NCBI GenBank assembly: GCA_001247695.2
Contig: LGRX02029119.1
Span: 1 to 62,114 of the forward strand
DNA: 62,114 nt
Direction of reading: 5' to 3'
From: Cymbomonas tetramitiformis
Taxonomy: Eukaryota > Chlorophyta > Pyramimonadophyceae > Pyramimonadales > Pyramimonadaceae
The notes beneath the pieces were generated by a model. The model was not told the DNA's origin. It worked only from the letters and a program-made list of their open reading frames with translations, and searched no databases. Position numbers and translations under genes: made by a program. Within the stretch, counting starts at the first letter, position 1. Each line of letters opens with the position of its first letter. Of this stretch, positions 1-11,939 are shown piece by piece.

Positions 1-527
1 TACAGTAAACACTCATATTTAATGAAACAGAGATCTGGCGCCAGCCAGCCAAATCACTAAAATCGTGACCCCCCCCTCCCCTCGCCAGCGCCAGCGTGCT
101 AACGAATTCGTTCATTAGAAGGAACCCGATTCATGAGCCAGCCAGCGCAATTCGTTATCTTCCTCAGCCTCACAAACTGAAAATTTCGAGAAAACTGTGT
201 GCTGATTTTTCGAACGTGGTAAAATGGACCCAACGAGTAGGCATCATATACATAGCTTATACGATGGTGTATACCCCGTAACACCAATGATTACAACAAA
301 ATGATGCGCCTCGCTTAGCCTAATGCCATGTGTACCGCGTCAAGCTATGCCAGCGTCAATTTCTTATTTTAAGATTGCCGAAAGCATGCCAGCCAACGAG
401 CCTTCCTTATTTTGGACCTCTTCCTTATTTTTTTTGGGTCCAGCCAGCCAAATCACTAAAATCGCCCCCCACCAAACGCTGGCTGATTCCTTAACGGTGA
501 ATTCCTTAATACTGAGTGTTTACTGTA
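1..527. mobile_element. Tc1/mariner-like MITE (TA-flanked, 13-bp TIR)
   Basis: The window opens with TACAGTAAACACTCA, and its exact reverse complement lies at 513-527. Read as TA target duplications, this leaves 13-bp terminal inverted repeats starting CAGT, the usual layout of Tc1/mariner-derived miniature elements. No transposase is encoded. Internally, a stretch reading CCAGCCAAATCACTAAAATCG occurs at about 44-64 and again at about 442-462, so the element contains a direct duplication. The left end coincides with the window edge, so the left flank cannot be checked. Confidence 0.7.
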
Positions 528-870
528 AGTTGATACATGTGTGCCGCATGTCGACTTTCGAAATATGCATAAAATCTATTCCAAACATGTTTTGTAATTT
601 CTATTCTACGAACTTCTATGCTACGTGGATATTTTATAATAGCACTGATCGGGCATCCATTTTCCACCTCATTATTTTTTGAACATGGTAAAAGATGCAC
701 GTCTAGTCGACGCAATATTAGTTTTGTGGGACGGCTTTTACACCATGGCGGACTTTTCTTTTACTAGTCCGGGGAAAACACACCCTTCCGAGATATCAAG
801 GTATGGAATCGATTGTTTGATATTCTGATACTATCGATTAATCAGAATATCAGAATCGATTGATAGTTAA
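528..870. other. non-coding spacer
   Basis: No convincing coding frame is seen here. The last 90 bases are rich in ATCGATT/AATCGAT palindromes that grade into the 30-bp repeat array that follows, so this stretch may be the subterminal part of the MULE-like element downstream. Confidence 0.5.
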
Positions 871-1060
871 TTTTGCACTATCAGAATATTGGAATTGATC
901 GATCGCGCAGCCCGAAAATCGGAATTGATTGATCGCCCCGCTCGATAATCAGAATCGATTGATCGCCCCGCTCGATAATCAGAATTGATTGATGACCATT
1001 TCGAAATATCAGAATTGATCGATGCTCGCTCGAAAATATCAGAATTCGCGATCGATTCTT
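871..1060. repeat. 30-bp tandem repeat array, left copy
   Basis: About six imperfect 30-bp units run without a break (for example 901-930, 931-960, 961-990, 991-1020). Each ends in a version of ATCAGAATTGATTGAT. The same core and the same 30-bp period recur at 1930-2215, so the two arrays bracket the chromodomain ORF. Arrays of this kind are common in subterminal regions of DNA transposons. That role is inferred. Confidence 0.75.
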
Positions 1061-1367
1061 TCATAATGTGCAGTCCGCTATCAATCCACGCAATACTCAG
1101 TGAGAGATATCGATTGGTCGATTATCACAAGAGGATTCAAATCATAGGAAGCGCATTCCACTATTGGAGAAATCGATCTTCGGACCGCATATTGCAGGCT
1201 GTTAAATTCTGGCAGATAAGATCCCAAATGCGATTTCCCGAACCCTCCCATCATAAATTATGGGGTTCATATATAGGCTCGCCCGTCGTTTGGACCATTT
1301 CAATTTTCAAGTCTCTACTCTGTGTCACTGTGACACTCTCGCTCTTCTCTGAATCGCATAATCAGTC

Positions 1368-1814
1368 ATGGGCAAGCGCGGACGGGGACCACAACCGAAC
1401 AAGGTGACGTTGGTCGCTCAGGGGAAGGGCACGATCAAGCGCACCCAGCAAACGCCTTTCGACCCTGCCGGCAGTGATGAAATCGAATACAGATTTCGGA
1501 AAATAAAGGCAGAGCGTCTTGCAAGAGGAGGCACTGCACAGTGGCTGATAGGTTGGGAAAACTTCGAGGACCCGAAGCACGATACCTGGGAACCGGTTGA
1601 GAATCGTGCTGGACATGCGACCACCATCAGCGACTTTCGCAAACAGGCGAGGGAGGAGAAAGAGGAGCGTGAAGCTGCGGCAAATGCACGGCGACAAGGA
1701 CAATCGGTGGCACGAGAAGGTACGCATACCGCCATCTTCGTTTCCATACGTACTTATCTAGTTCGTTCCCTCTTCTCACGTTTCGTGCTCGCACCAAGGC
1801 ATCAGGTGTTATAG
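1368..1814 (+). CDS. chromodomain protein, probably one exon of a transposon gene
   Basis: The ORF begins with a basic segment (MGKRGRGPQPNK). Residues about 40-95 form a chromodomain-like module: a beta-strand run (EYRFRKIKAERLA), then QWLIGWENF, then the diagnostic DTWEPVEN and a C-terminal helix ending ISDFRKQ. Chromodomains bind methylated histone tails. Coding character fades after codon 117, and the sequence GAGAAG/GTACGC at about 1715-1726 looks like a splice donor, so the exon may end there and the last ~30 codons may be intron. It lies between two arrays of 30-bp repeats and upstream of a MULE-like transposase on the same strand, which suggests it belongs to the same element. A free-standing host chromodomain gene or a retrotransposon fragment is also possible. 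Confidence 0.6.
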   Translation: MGKRGRGPQPNKVTLVAQGKGTIKRTQQTPFDPAGSDEIEYRFRKIKAERLARGGTAQWLIGWENFEDPKHDTWEPVENRAGHATTISDFRKQAREEKEEREAAANARRQGQSVAREGTHTAIFVSIRTYLVRSLFSRFVLAPRHQVL

Positions 1815-1929
1815 TTCATCATATTGTTATCACCTGTGCATATTCATATTGTATCTATAGCGAACTTACAGTATTGCATTGAGTCTTCTTCATGATTTGA
1901 TATAGGTATTTTTTGCCACATACGCACAA

Positions 1930-2215
1930 TTGCTTGACTGGGTTTGCCACATCTCACAATTGATTGGTCGGGTTTACTGCATATCAGAAGTGATTGATAT
2001 GTTTTGCTACCTATCAGAATCGATTAATATGTTTTGCTACCTATCAGAATCGATTAATATGTTTTGCTACCTATCAGAATTGATTGATATGTTTTGCTAC
2101 CAATCAGAATTGATTGATATGGTTTGCTACCTATCAGAATTTATTGATATGTTTTGCTACCTATCAGAATTGATTGATATGGTTTGCTACCTATCAGAAT
2201 TGATTGGTTAATGTG
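1930..2215. repeat. 30-bp tandem repeat array, right copy
   Basis: Roughly nine units of 30 bp, each containing GCTACCTATCAGAATTGATT with minor changes, read through one frame because the period is a multiple of three. The TATCAGAATTGATTGAT core is shared with the array at 871-1060. The open frame here is a by-product of the period and I do not call it a gene. Confidence 0.8.
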
Positions 2216-2320
2216 GCGTTTATCAAAATCAATTGATCATATGTACTTGCTATCACAATCAATTAATCATTTTTTTGAAATATCAAAAAACTATCGATAG
2301 CACTCGCCACAACCGATACC

Positions 2321-4070
2321 ATGCCTTGCGAAATATATGAAGACGATGGCGATGAAAACGATGCTTTTGATGAAACTATAGCTAAAACATCACGAACCCG
2401 CAAGTATACCACCATCGAGTGGGTGCAATTGTCCTCGGTTACGACTCTAACTAATTGTCTCGATACGTTAAAGGAGGACGCTACTTCGGCTATGTTTCTG
2501 CGGCCAAGCCGTATGTATCTCTTAAAGATGGGACACGGACCTTGAAATATAGGTGCAAGCTATATTATACCCACGGCTGCACTGTGTTGCATCGAGTACG
2601 TGAAACTTCTTTCTACCCTTAGACAGATGTGGGGAGCATAACCGTACCAACTACGATGGAAAGGGCTTCACACCTTCCGTGAAAGTTATTGTGCACGACA
2701 AGGTAGTGGCACGTGCCGGGCCCAAAAGTATATTCAAGTCACTAAAGGCTGATTCTAAGATCGATATATAGTAGATTAGTAGTGTGGACAAGCCCAGTTA
2801 CAAGGACATTAGGACTTATGTCAACAACAATAAAGTCAACATTATGCGAGACTACTTGGAATGTTGCAAGGCTAACAACATTCTAGCTCCTACTTTTGGC
2901 TTAGACCGATACAAAGCCGGCATCTTGTGCTTTTATGAGGGCAAATTACTCCGTGGTGATAACACTTTCGTGGAAGTCCTTGGGATCGAGCCTCAAATGT
3001 GGCATCCCCTTTGCCAATCGAGGCGGTTGACCTACTCTGCACACGGAAACAATGGAAGGAGGCGAGGTGGAACGAGGATCCGCATAACATTGAGGATACC
3101 CTAGTAAATGCTTTCCGCACGTTGCTATCAAACCCGTCGACGCCCTTTGTTTGCGAGATTATTGAGGCTCTTCTTTCTGCGCACGGTTGGAGTTTACATT
3201 CACGGCGCTTTTACAAGGACACGCTTAGTGTTATATAAGGCACAATATAAAGCATTCAAGCAACTATGCGATGATTGCGAGACGCAAGCACGCCGTAAAC
3301 GCCTCTGCGTAATTTACACAACCCGTGGGAAACTTGCAACCCTCCTCGCAATTGCGCACTTCGCTAGGGACGACACCTACAAGTATAACTGGCAAGGTCT
3401 CCCGCTCGAGACTGGTGGGCTTGTGGGTGTTGATCAGCACTATCGAATGGCGTACCTTGCCTTGAAGTCGCACAGCGACTCCCTTCAGTGCGAGATTATT
3501 GTCTCGTACTTGCTCGTTTATGCGACAAAGATACTCGTTGGTACCTTGTGGCAACCACGCCTTTTTAGTACGGATCATGCTTACGCCTTTCGCAACGCGA
3601 ACGCCGCTTTTCCTGACAGTCTCGCCCTCGTCAACCAGCACATCGACAGCACGCAAGTTATCGACATCACGAAGGACGGCCTTGTGCACGGTGTAAGCTA
3701 CGCGCACTGTCAGATAAAAATCAACGGCCGTAGTGCACTATTTGTGAAAGTGGAGAATCACTCGAGCTTCAAAAAAGGGGTAGGGAGCCTCCACAAAATC
3801 ACGATACTAAACGTACGCAAGGTAGCGCTCGCCTTGTTCATCGCGAAATATATATACGGACCTTGGAGAAGTCGTTGCGTGCGAGTGGTTCCAAGCTACG
3901 TGGTGGGACGATGGTTGGTGCACGTGGGTTCTCGGTGAAGGAGGAATACCTGCGGGAACCCCTACCACCCAGAACGCAGTTCGTGAGGGTTTTAACCTTC
4001 GAATTAAGATCGACATGCTCATACGTCGGTCTGAACGCCTCACGCAGTTCAATGGGTCCGCCTTGAAGTA
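2321..4070 (+). pseudogene. MULE-like transposase, decayed by frameshifts and stops
   Basis: Coding similarity passes through several frames. It starts with an acidic N-terminus (from 2321). A zinc-finger-like block of the FLYWCH/WRKY-GCM1 type follows at about 2540-2670, with Cys residues in YRCKLYYTHGC and a later CGEHN. A segment at 2784-3104 comes next. Last is the catalytic region at 3108-3706, with GVDQHYRMAYLAL and then STDHAYAFRNANAAFPDS, which resembles the second-aspartate region and the FP...H motif of Mutator-like transposases. An in-frame TAG at about 2768 and at least two frame changes (about 3000 and 3110) make it non-functional as read, unless some breaks are introns. Family assignment rests on these motifs only. 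Confidence 0.6.
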
Positions 4071-4180
4071 CGTTCACGAGGAGACCTACTATGACCTAGA
4101 GCACCCTTTGCCTCATGCTTTTCCTATAACCACCCGCATGTGGAGGGAGGCCTTGCGCCTCCTCTGTCAGGGTTATGACC

Positions 4181-4290
4181 GATGACATATGTGTCATACA
4201 TGTCATACGTGTCATACCTGTCAGACATGTCATACCATGTCATGTCATGTCATGTCGAGTCATGTCATATATTATAATGACAGACAGTCG
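4181..4290. repeat. ATGTCAT-type short tandem repeats
   Basis: A run of GTCATACATGTCAT-type words, ending in four consecutive copies of CATGT/GTCAT. It lies just past the last transposase-like sequence and could be the 3' end region of that element. Confidence 0.7.
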
Positions 4291-7200
4291 TCAGTACGGT
4301 CGACTATGACTGTACAAGTGTACATGTCATCGAGATGATAAGTCATATCATCTGTCATTTATTCAAGGTAAGACTTGAATGACACATGTCATCGAGAGGC
4401 CAGTATGTCGGACTCGAGATGGCGAAGCAAGATGCTATCTTGAAGTACCGAATGGTTCGGAGAAGAAATCATCTTCGCTTCTAGCATGTTCTGAACAAGC
4501 ATGCGAGTATCATATGGCGAACGCATGATTCGTTCAGCCGATACTAGTCGTTCAACCAATGCCTTGGGTTCACAACCCAATAGCGGTGCCATCTATGAGA
4601 TGGGAGGCATTCGGTATAGATGAGGTAGCGTTGTGCTACAGCAGGATCTTCGGACGAAGCACTGCACTCATCACCCGCTCTTACGCTGCCCGAGTGTTAC
4701 TGTTCAATAACACCGTGCTATTTTATCATATCATATTATATCTTAAGGCTCGCTTGTGAGACCTTAACAGTTGGTATTCGATCGTCAAGGCGAGAACGAG
4801 AACTCTAGTGTGAGTGCAGCATAGATATCGAATATTTTGTGTATGCAGGTTGCGGAGCGCGAATAACATCTGGCGTCGCAATCGCACAAATACCGATATA
4901 CTGCATATACTGACCGCTGCATAAGCGAATATTGTGCGCGAGGATATATCGTCACATACACAATCGCAGATCGTACATATCGTCACCAATACAGCGCGAG
5001 AAGGTGTGCATGCCGCATACATATGCGCAGCGATCACATATACGCGCAGATACGATTCGCAGTTGTACGAAATTCGCAATATGAGACGCGGACATAAAAA
5101 TCCTCATCGGAATCATGATCCGCGCGAAAAATAGCACTTGTATCATGTGCTATACATACTGCGACAAGATGTGCTTATTATCAGCAGCGCGCACCATCGC
5201 GATTTTCATGATCGCAATAAATCGCTTACTGTGTACGACAATTCTTTTGCAGTTTTTTATGACGATGTCAGTATGCAAAATGTCATCAACACACCGTCGT
5301 TATCGATAGTTGCAATAATCACGGATGCATCATCTGCGCGCGTCACGATATCCTTTACAGAATATGTGTATACTTACTGGGATAATCATGAACGGACGCA
5401 TGATGACAATATATTGCAGCATGCCATATAATACTCTGATGTTTGCTGAGATATTATAATCTATTCACTGTCAGAACGTAATGTACAAACCAGTTTGATC
5501 ACGATAACAACTGGGACATATAGCATCACATCACAATACATCATACATTGCACAAAGCATACTGCAGTGCATGTAAGCTATATTGGAACCCATGTAAGTG
5601 TAAGGTGCCTGAAGGTGATCTTGACACCATAATTAGCTCGACATGCTCTGACGAAGGATTTGGGATGAGCATGTTCGTTCTATGGTGGATCACTGAATGG
5701 AATGCTCACCGGAACTACATGTGAAATAAACCAAGCAACTCATTACTGTAAATGAGAGTATGCAGGATTACAATAAACACTAAGCTGATATATATATCAT
5801 GTTAGATTTATTCAGTACTTGGTATACAGATCATCCTGCATGATAAATCATCTTGGTATATTGTAATACCAGAAATCGCCTGCATACAAGTGTGTATAGT
5901 GAACAATTCCACACACACTTACATGTACTCAATTAGCAAGTACATGAACATAAGTCACTGCTTAAATAAGTCACTACACTTATGCATCACTTATGTATTA
6001 TTAAATATATGACCTTACACTGATTCACAAGTGTAATAAATTATCACTGACACTACTATGTAGATTGATAATGCACTGACTCGAAAGTGCAATAATCAAT
6101 AATCATATCAATACATGATACATAGTACCATCCAGTTTGATCACGATAACAACTGGATGTCAAGTGATGGCGATAGATGGGGACAGAATAATCCAACATG
6201 CTGTAGGGCTGGATGGAGAAATCTCCAGACCCGAAGGCATCATACAATGCTCATATAGCAGCTGGTCACTGCTGAACAATGTCCACACGTCCTACATATC
6301 ATCGCTGGAGCAAGAACAACAACCACACTGCATTGTGACAATTGATTCAGTAATGATCAGCACAATAAGCATGTACATACTCAGATCAGTACTTACATAT
6401 TGAACTGACAGAGGTTGTTGTGGACACGCACACACACATTGTGTTGTGTTGAACTGCTGAGATTATTATCAAGCTGTGTCCTGATATATTTGGAATCTAG
6501 AGATATCACTTTGATATGCTCTCAGTGCACAGCCATATGCCCAAATATATCATAGGTTCTGACAAGTTATCACTTAAGTGGTTAATCCGCTTACAGTTGA
6601 TACACCTAATAAATCATCAGGAAGTGAACCAACTTCCATGGGTTTCAAATCAGTAAAACCCATATTTATGATCAACCACAGATGTCGACCATCAGATATT
6701 TTCACTATTACGCCATGAAAAATACCATGTGCAAAAGTGAGATAGTTTGCATGAGTTCTGTAACTTGCAACTTCCACACACACCGAGATATATTACTGAG
6801 GTAAATATTTAATGGCCAAAATAGATGGAAAATGGGTAAAAATGCTGTGCGATAAATTTCAAAACTGAAATTCCGACCCCATTTTATTTCAAATCATGAT
6901 TTTATACCTATTAAGGTATCAGAAAACCATAATGACCATGGTCATATCTCGTGTAACACCCTAAATATCAGGTGTGTAATATCTAGGGGTATACAGAGTT
7001 GCTGTACTGAAATACATAAAAAATAAATACGTTAGATCTGAAAATGAAATTTTCGGTTTCATTTTTTTCGTTATCCTATTTTAGTGGCTATTGAAAAATA
7101 TGCTCAACATAGTACAGCACCTGTAACGCCCTAATACTCCCTATATTCACGTGTACAGTTACAGGGGTGTAACATACCTCCTAATAACCACGTGATACAC

Positions 7201-7732
7201 AGTGAAAAATTAAATGCAGTGTTGCTTAAATATCTTTGCAAAATGTTCATACTGCTTTAATTTGACATATTTTAGGGTTACTGATGACAAGTAACACCCT
7301 AATATCACTGTGGGAGATAAGGGTCACTGTAACGTTACATACCCTAAATACCACCTATATAATAGGAAACACTTCGTGTTTGGCATATTTGTCATGCTGA
7401 AATCAGCACAGACATGACAATATTTCGGGCAACAACCCAAAGACTGTAGGGCTGCAACCCTAAAACTGTAACAGCTGCTTCCTATAAGGACTGCATGCTA
7501 TATCATGAGGTATAAAGGCAACTGACAACTGCCTTATATCCACACTTCCTTGAGGGGGGAAGAAGGTGGATATATATACATATATCACCTCATTATAATG
7601 TACAGATATACTACATGTATATAACATACAGATATACTATATGTATATAACATAGATATATATACTATATATATACCAACACACACACTCAGTCAGCTGA
7701 AGGCATCTTTGGTGTTGTGTTTTGTTTTTTAG
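4291..7732. other. AT-rich non-coding stretch, ending in the leader/LTR region of gypsy copy A
   Basis: No frame here shows recognisable protein similarity. A 25-bp sequence able to fold on itself (CCAGTT...AACTGG) is present identically at 5490-5514 and 6132-6156. From about 6950 to 7330 there are several GTAAC(A/G)CCCTAA words. From about 7380 to 7732 the sequence matches the region upstream of gypsy copy B (54525-54850, opposite strand), so this part is that family's LTR and/or leader. I could not fix the LTR borders. Confidence 0.6.
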
Positions 7733-9117
7733 ATGGCAGACGAATCAGATATCCCAGCCATCAATGCAGATCCGTCAACATGGTTCTTTGACATCTTAGG
7801 TTCCTACGATGCATACAGTCGGTTCAAGATCCCCAAGTGGCTCGCTGGTTATGACAATACCCAGACCAGATTCGACCAGATAGGGTACTTCGATAATATC
7901 AGTCGCATGAGGCCCGACATGAGCAGATATAGATATCCTGAGAATGAACCACAGGAACCAGACGATGAGTATACAGCAGATAATGCTCCAATAGTTTTCA
8001 CAGATCCTGATGATGATTCTATACCAGCACCAGCTCCATCCACTTTGGTTCCAAAGGTGAAAATGACACCACCTAGGGAATTTAAAGCAGAACAGGACGC
8101 AGAGATTTGGTAGGAAACCGTGGATAGATACTTTTAATTCACGTATCCAGGAGTTCCAGACAAGGACCTGATCACAGTATTCCTGACGCTCATCCAAAAC
8201 AATGACCGACATTATTTCCAGGTCGTGGCAAAACAACCAGATGCCACATATGAGAAGGTCAGAAGGATTTTCCTCAGTCAGTTTGGCAACCCCCATAAAG
8301 GATCAGTGTCTAAGAAACACCTAATGGCACTGACTCAAGGGAGCCAGACTTTCTCAGATTATTTACGCACGTTCACGTCACTGGCTGCACTAGCAGCAGT
8401 TGATCTGGACGATGTGTTGATAATGGACAGATTTGTCAACAGCATGGATCCTGATCTCCGCAAACAGTTCCACCTAAGATTCCTAACAGAGAATGAAAGG
8501 AATAATCTGTCGTGGTCACAAACCACACAGATACTGCTCGACTTGAATTACGTTGTTCATTCGAAGCAGTCAGAGACCCTACACTATCGGGGGCAGAAGG
8601 AGCAGTCATCAGGAGGCCCAGTCAGAAAGGAAAAGGACAAGGGGCGTGGCAGAAAGCCATATGACAGATCCAATAGGAACTGGAATCAGAATCAGAATGG
8701 CAATCAGAACCCAAATGCCAATCAGAATCGGAGCAAAGGGAAAGGTGGAAAAGGCAAAGGTAAAGGGAAATGAAAAGGAGCAGCACCAAATCCTCCTCAG
8801 CCTTGCCAACGTTGTGGTCGTACCAATCACGCCACAAAGGAGTGTTTCTCCACCAGGACCCCAGATGGAAAAGCCATACAAGGCAAGCCTCCAGCTCAGA
8901 ATCCTTTCAGGAGTCAGCAGCAACAGAATCAGGGTGCTAAGAATGAGTCTGGCAAACTCATCAATACAATCAACACCCTGGTTAAGGAGCTAAAGAGTCA
9001 GCACAGCATCAATGCAGCAGTTGCAGCTCCAACTCCAATTCCAGCTTCAGCTCCAGCTCCTCAGGGAAACTCTCAGGGTACTGCACAGGTACCAGTGTTG
9101 AGAGCACCCCCAAGGTA
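7733..9117 (+). pseudogene. gag: gypsy copy A gag, broken
   Basis: Capsid-type gag similarity starts at MADESDIPAINADPSTW. It reads to an in-frame TAG at 8111-8113, where copy B keeps an uninterrupted reading. It then resumes at about 8114 and 8225 (SDYLRTFTSLAALAAVDLDD) and passes into a Lys/Gly/Asn/Gln-rich linker. After the TGA at 8771 a zinc-knuckle remnant can be traced (CQRC...H...C, about 8800-8845), and the frame closes at 9115-9117. Gag packages element RNA. At least two stops make this copy non-autonomous. The copy on the minus strand at 53129-54524 is the closest relative in the window. Confidence 0.85.
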
Positions 9118-9207
9118 AATCAGCCTGAAGATGCCACTGAAGCAAGTGGCCGGGTTGAGAGTATCTCAGAAGAAGTCCTTTCCAGTCTGACATTACAGTT
9201 TCAGCAG

Positions 9208-11115
9208 ATGGACACTCCCTCAGAGCACATCGCACAGATGCAGTCTCAGACAGCACAGCTGAAATCACAGAAGAAGCTGTTGTTGTACAAAGGGAAAGTA
9301 TATGGACAGAGTACTCACATATTGGTAGATCCAGGAGCTACATCGTCTTTCATCGACAGACAGTTCGCTGCTCAGCTTGGTATAGCACCCACAGATTCCT
9401 CATCATTCTCAGTGGGATTGGCTGGAGGAAGCCAACTACCCTGCACATCCTATCTTCCCAATGCTACATTCACGCTGGGTAAGTATAAGGACACAGAGGA
9501 TTTCTACATCATTGACATGAAACCCTTCACTGTCATCCTGGGTCAAGATTGGTTGGAGAGGAGAAATCCACACATTGACTTCCCGTCCAAAAATCTGACG
9601 ATCACTAGGAAGCAATCATCAGGCTCCAGTGTTCGCACAGTACTATCCAGAGTTGAACAGACTCCAGGCTCAGATGGCCTTCATGAAATGGAATTGGTCA
9701 GTGCCACCACCATGAGAAAGCACCTACGTCGTATTCGATCCAGTGGTTCGGCTGAAGAAGCCGTAGCTTATCTCTTCTTTCTCTCAGAGGTCGATGGTGA
9801 GCTGGTCTTCGCAGCAGCAGACTCAGACACCACTATGGAAGACCTAGAGGTCACAGCAGCACGTGATCAGATGAGGGAAGATTTTTCAGACATATTCCAG
9901 GAGGATCTTCCAGCTGGTCATAGGCCAGAACGGTTTGAAGGTGGTTATCATCGAATCAACATTGAACCTGGACACAAGCCGCCATCGCAGCCAGTTCGTA
10001 CCATACCAGTGCCCATGATGGAAGAGCTCAAACGACAGATCATCAAGTATGTCGAATTGGGTATCCTTCGTCCGTCATCATCTCCATATGGATGTCCAAT
10101 CATTTTCGCTCCTAAGCCAGGTGGGAAGTGGAGGATGTGCTGTGATTATCGAGCCCTTAATAACATTACAATTAAGGACACGTATCCATTGCCACCTCAC
10201 GACACCCTTCTTGAACAGCTAAAAGGTGCACGATGGTTTAGCAGATTTGACTTCAATCAGTTTTTCCATCAGATCCCTATACATCCAGATGACATCCACA
10301 AAACAGCTATTCGCACCAGATACGGTTCCTATGAGTGGACAGCTATGCCTTTCGGATTGACCAATGCTCCTGCAACCGCTCTACGTGTAGGAAATCGGGC
10401 ATTCTTCGACTTCATCGATCGGTTCCTTGTCATTTTCATGGATGACACTATTGTGTACAGTCCGGACTTTGACATACAGCCACGTGAAACATGTTCGACA
10501 GTTCCTCCAGCGTTGCAGAGATCACCAGTTCTTCATCAGGCCTTCCAAGGTGGAGTTGTTCGTCAGATCTATAGACTTTATCGGACATCACATCTCTGAA
10601 GCAGGCCTATCCATCATCGAAGACCGAATCCGAGCAGTCATGGCAATATAGCCTCCAGTGTCTTATGGTCCTACCGTTGGAAAGCAGCCTCTACGCCGTA
10701 TGGCTAAAGATGGCAAGTCATCCCTTCGGTCATTCTTGGGCATGATCGGTCAATTTAGGAGATTCATACCAAAGTTCTCCAAGATTGCCGAGCCGCTCAA
10801 TCGTCTCCTTAAAGATAATGCAGAGTTTGTCTGGGAATCTGAGCAGCAGAAGGCATTTGATAACCTCAAAAGTGCCATCTGCAATGCTCCAGTACTACAA
10901 CTTCCAGATCAGAAACTGCCATCTATTATGGAGGTCGATGGATCAGGCACACGCGTTGGTCAAGTAGTACTACAGGACCAAGGAAAAGGCATGAAGTCAT
11001 GTGGCTATCACAGCGTCACTCTCTCCGATACACAGAGACGTTGGCCTATTCCTGAGATCGAGCTATTTGCCATTGTGGAGGGCTTCCGATTCTTTCGCCA
11101 TATCTTGTTGGGAGC
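9208..11115 (+). pseudogene. pol: gypsy copy A protease-RT-RNase H, broken and 3'-truncated
   Basis: The first frame (9208-10599) has an aspartic protease with DPGATSS (D at residue 41) and a reverse transcriptase with DYRALNNITIKDTYPLPP and FMDD (D412). A frame change near 10485 moves the reading to 10427-10651. After an in-frame stop it continues in 10658-11115 through the RT thumb (SFLGMIGQFRRFIPKF) into RNase H (VDGSG; the glutamate in EIELFA). The match stops abruptly after FRHILLGA, exactly where the LTR of element R1 begins. The rest of RNase H and the whole integrase are not found on the far side of R1, so later rearrangement removed them. Confidence 0.9.
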
Positions 11116-11751
11116 TGTGCCCGTGGGCAGTACGACAGATGCTCGGAGTAATGTTTTTTATTGAACGTGCAAAGGTACACAATTCGGATTTTATAACATA
11201 CTGGATCAGGGCCAGATTGAGGTACAAACGATAGTTCGGTTCCGAGTTCTGAAGGCCAAACACTTCTCAAGTGCTCTACTTATTCACTCGTCACTCAGGT
11301 TGCAGGGTCAACCACCCGGCAGCCGATGTCACACTACGGCTCAACGTTCAATTCCCGATCCGATCTCATTTCTAATTCCGATTCGTCATTCTCGATTCAG
11401 ATGTTACGTCGACGGACTGACACGATGACTACCACACAGTACTGTCATACTGTCATACTGGCATAGCCCCGACATCTGATATTCGATTTCATTGTCTTTC
11501 CGATCCCGATGCGAATCTGACCATTCTTCGAGGGTCTGACTGAGTGCCACGATGACCACCCCACAGTACTGTCATACTACTATAGTGTCATAGTGGCATA
11601 CTGTCATACTGTCATACCCCGGACATCTGGTACTCATTCTCATCGTGATTTCAAGCCCAATTTCACTGTCATCGTGCAAATCCCAGATTACTCCCGATGA
11701 CACACATACGGACGCATAGGCATATCGGCTCACGCTGTGCCTCCGGGCACA
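11116..11751 (-). repeat. R1 3' LTR (636 bp, complete)
   Basis: On the plus strand it starts TGTGCCCG (11116-11123) and ends CGGGCACA (11744-11751), a perfect 8-bp terminal inverted repeat with TG/CA ends. The first 205 bases match 24483-24687 almost exactly: two differences by eye, at 11160 and near 11200. The middle has an internal duplication of a block with ACAGTACTGTCATACTG. The LTR supplies the promoter and 3' end for the element transcript. Confidence 0.9.
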
Positions 11752-11752
11752 A

Positions 11753-11766
11753 CTCTCCCCCCCTTA
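11753..11766 (-). promoter_or_regulatory. R1 polypurine tract
   Basis: On the minus strand CTAAGGGGGGGAGAG lies directly before the 3' LTR, one base from its TG end. This is the expected plus-strand primer site for reverse transcription. Confidence 0.85.
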
Positions 11767-11939
11767 GGAGTGGTCTACCTCCTGGGATCACTCCGCTAAG
11801 GTACCCATCTAAGTTCCAGTTCTTAGGTTTTCTGGTTCCTTCTTGTCTCCGGTTCTTAGGTTCTCTGGTTCCTCTTCGAGCACAATTCGCCTGCCGCTAC
11901 CAGGGCACCACTTTCACAGAGAAGGGTGCCGCTTGGAAT

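Noticed and set aside
1930..2211. 93-codon ORF of CYLSELIDMF repeats
   Set aside because: Open only because the 30-bp repeat period is a multiple of three.
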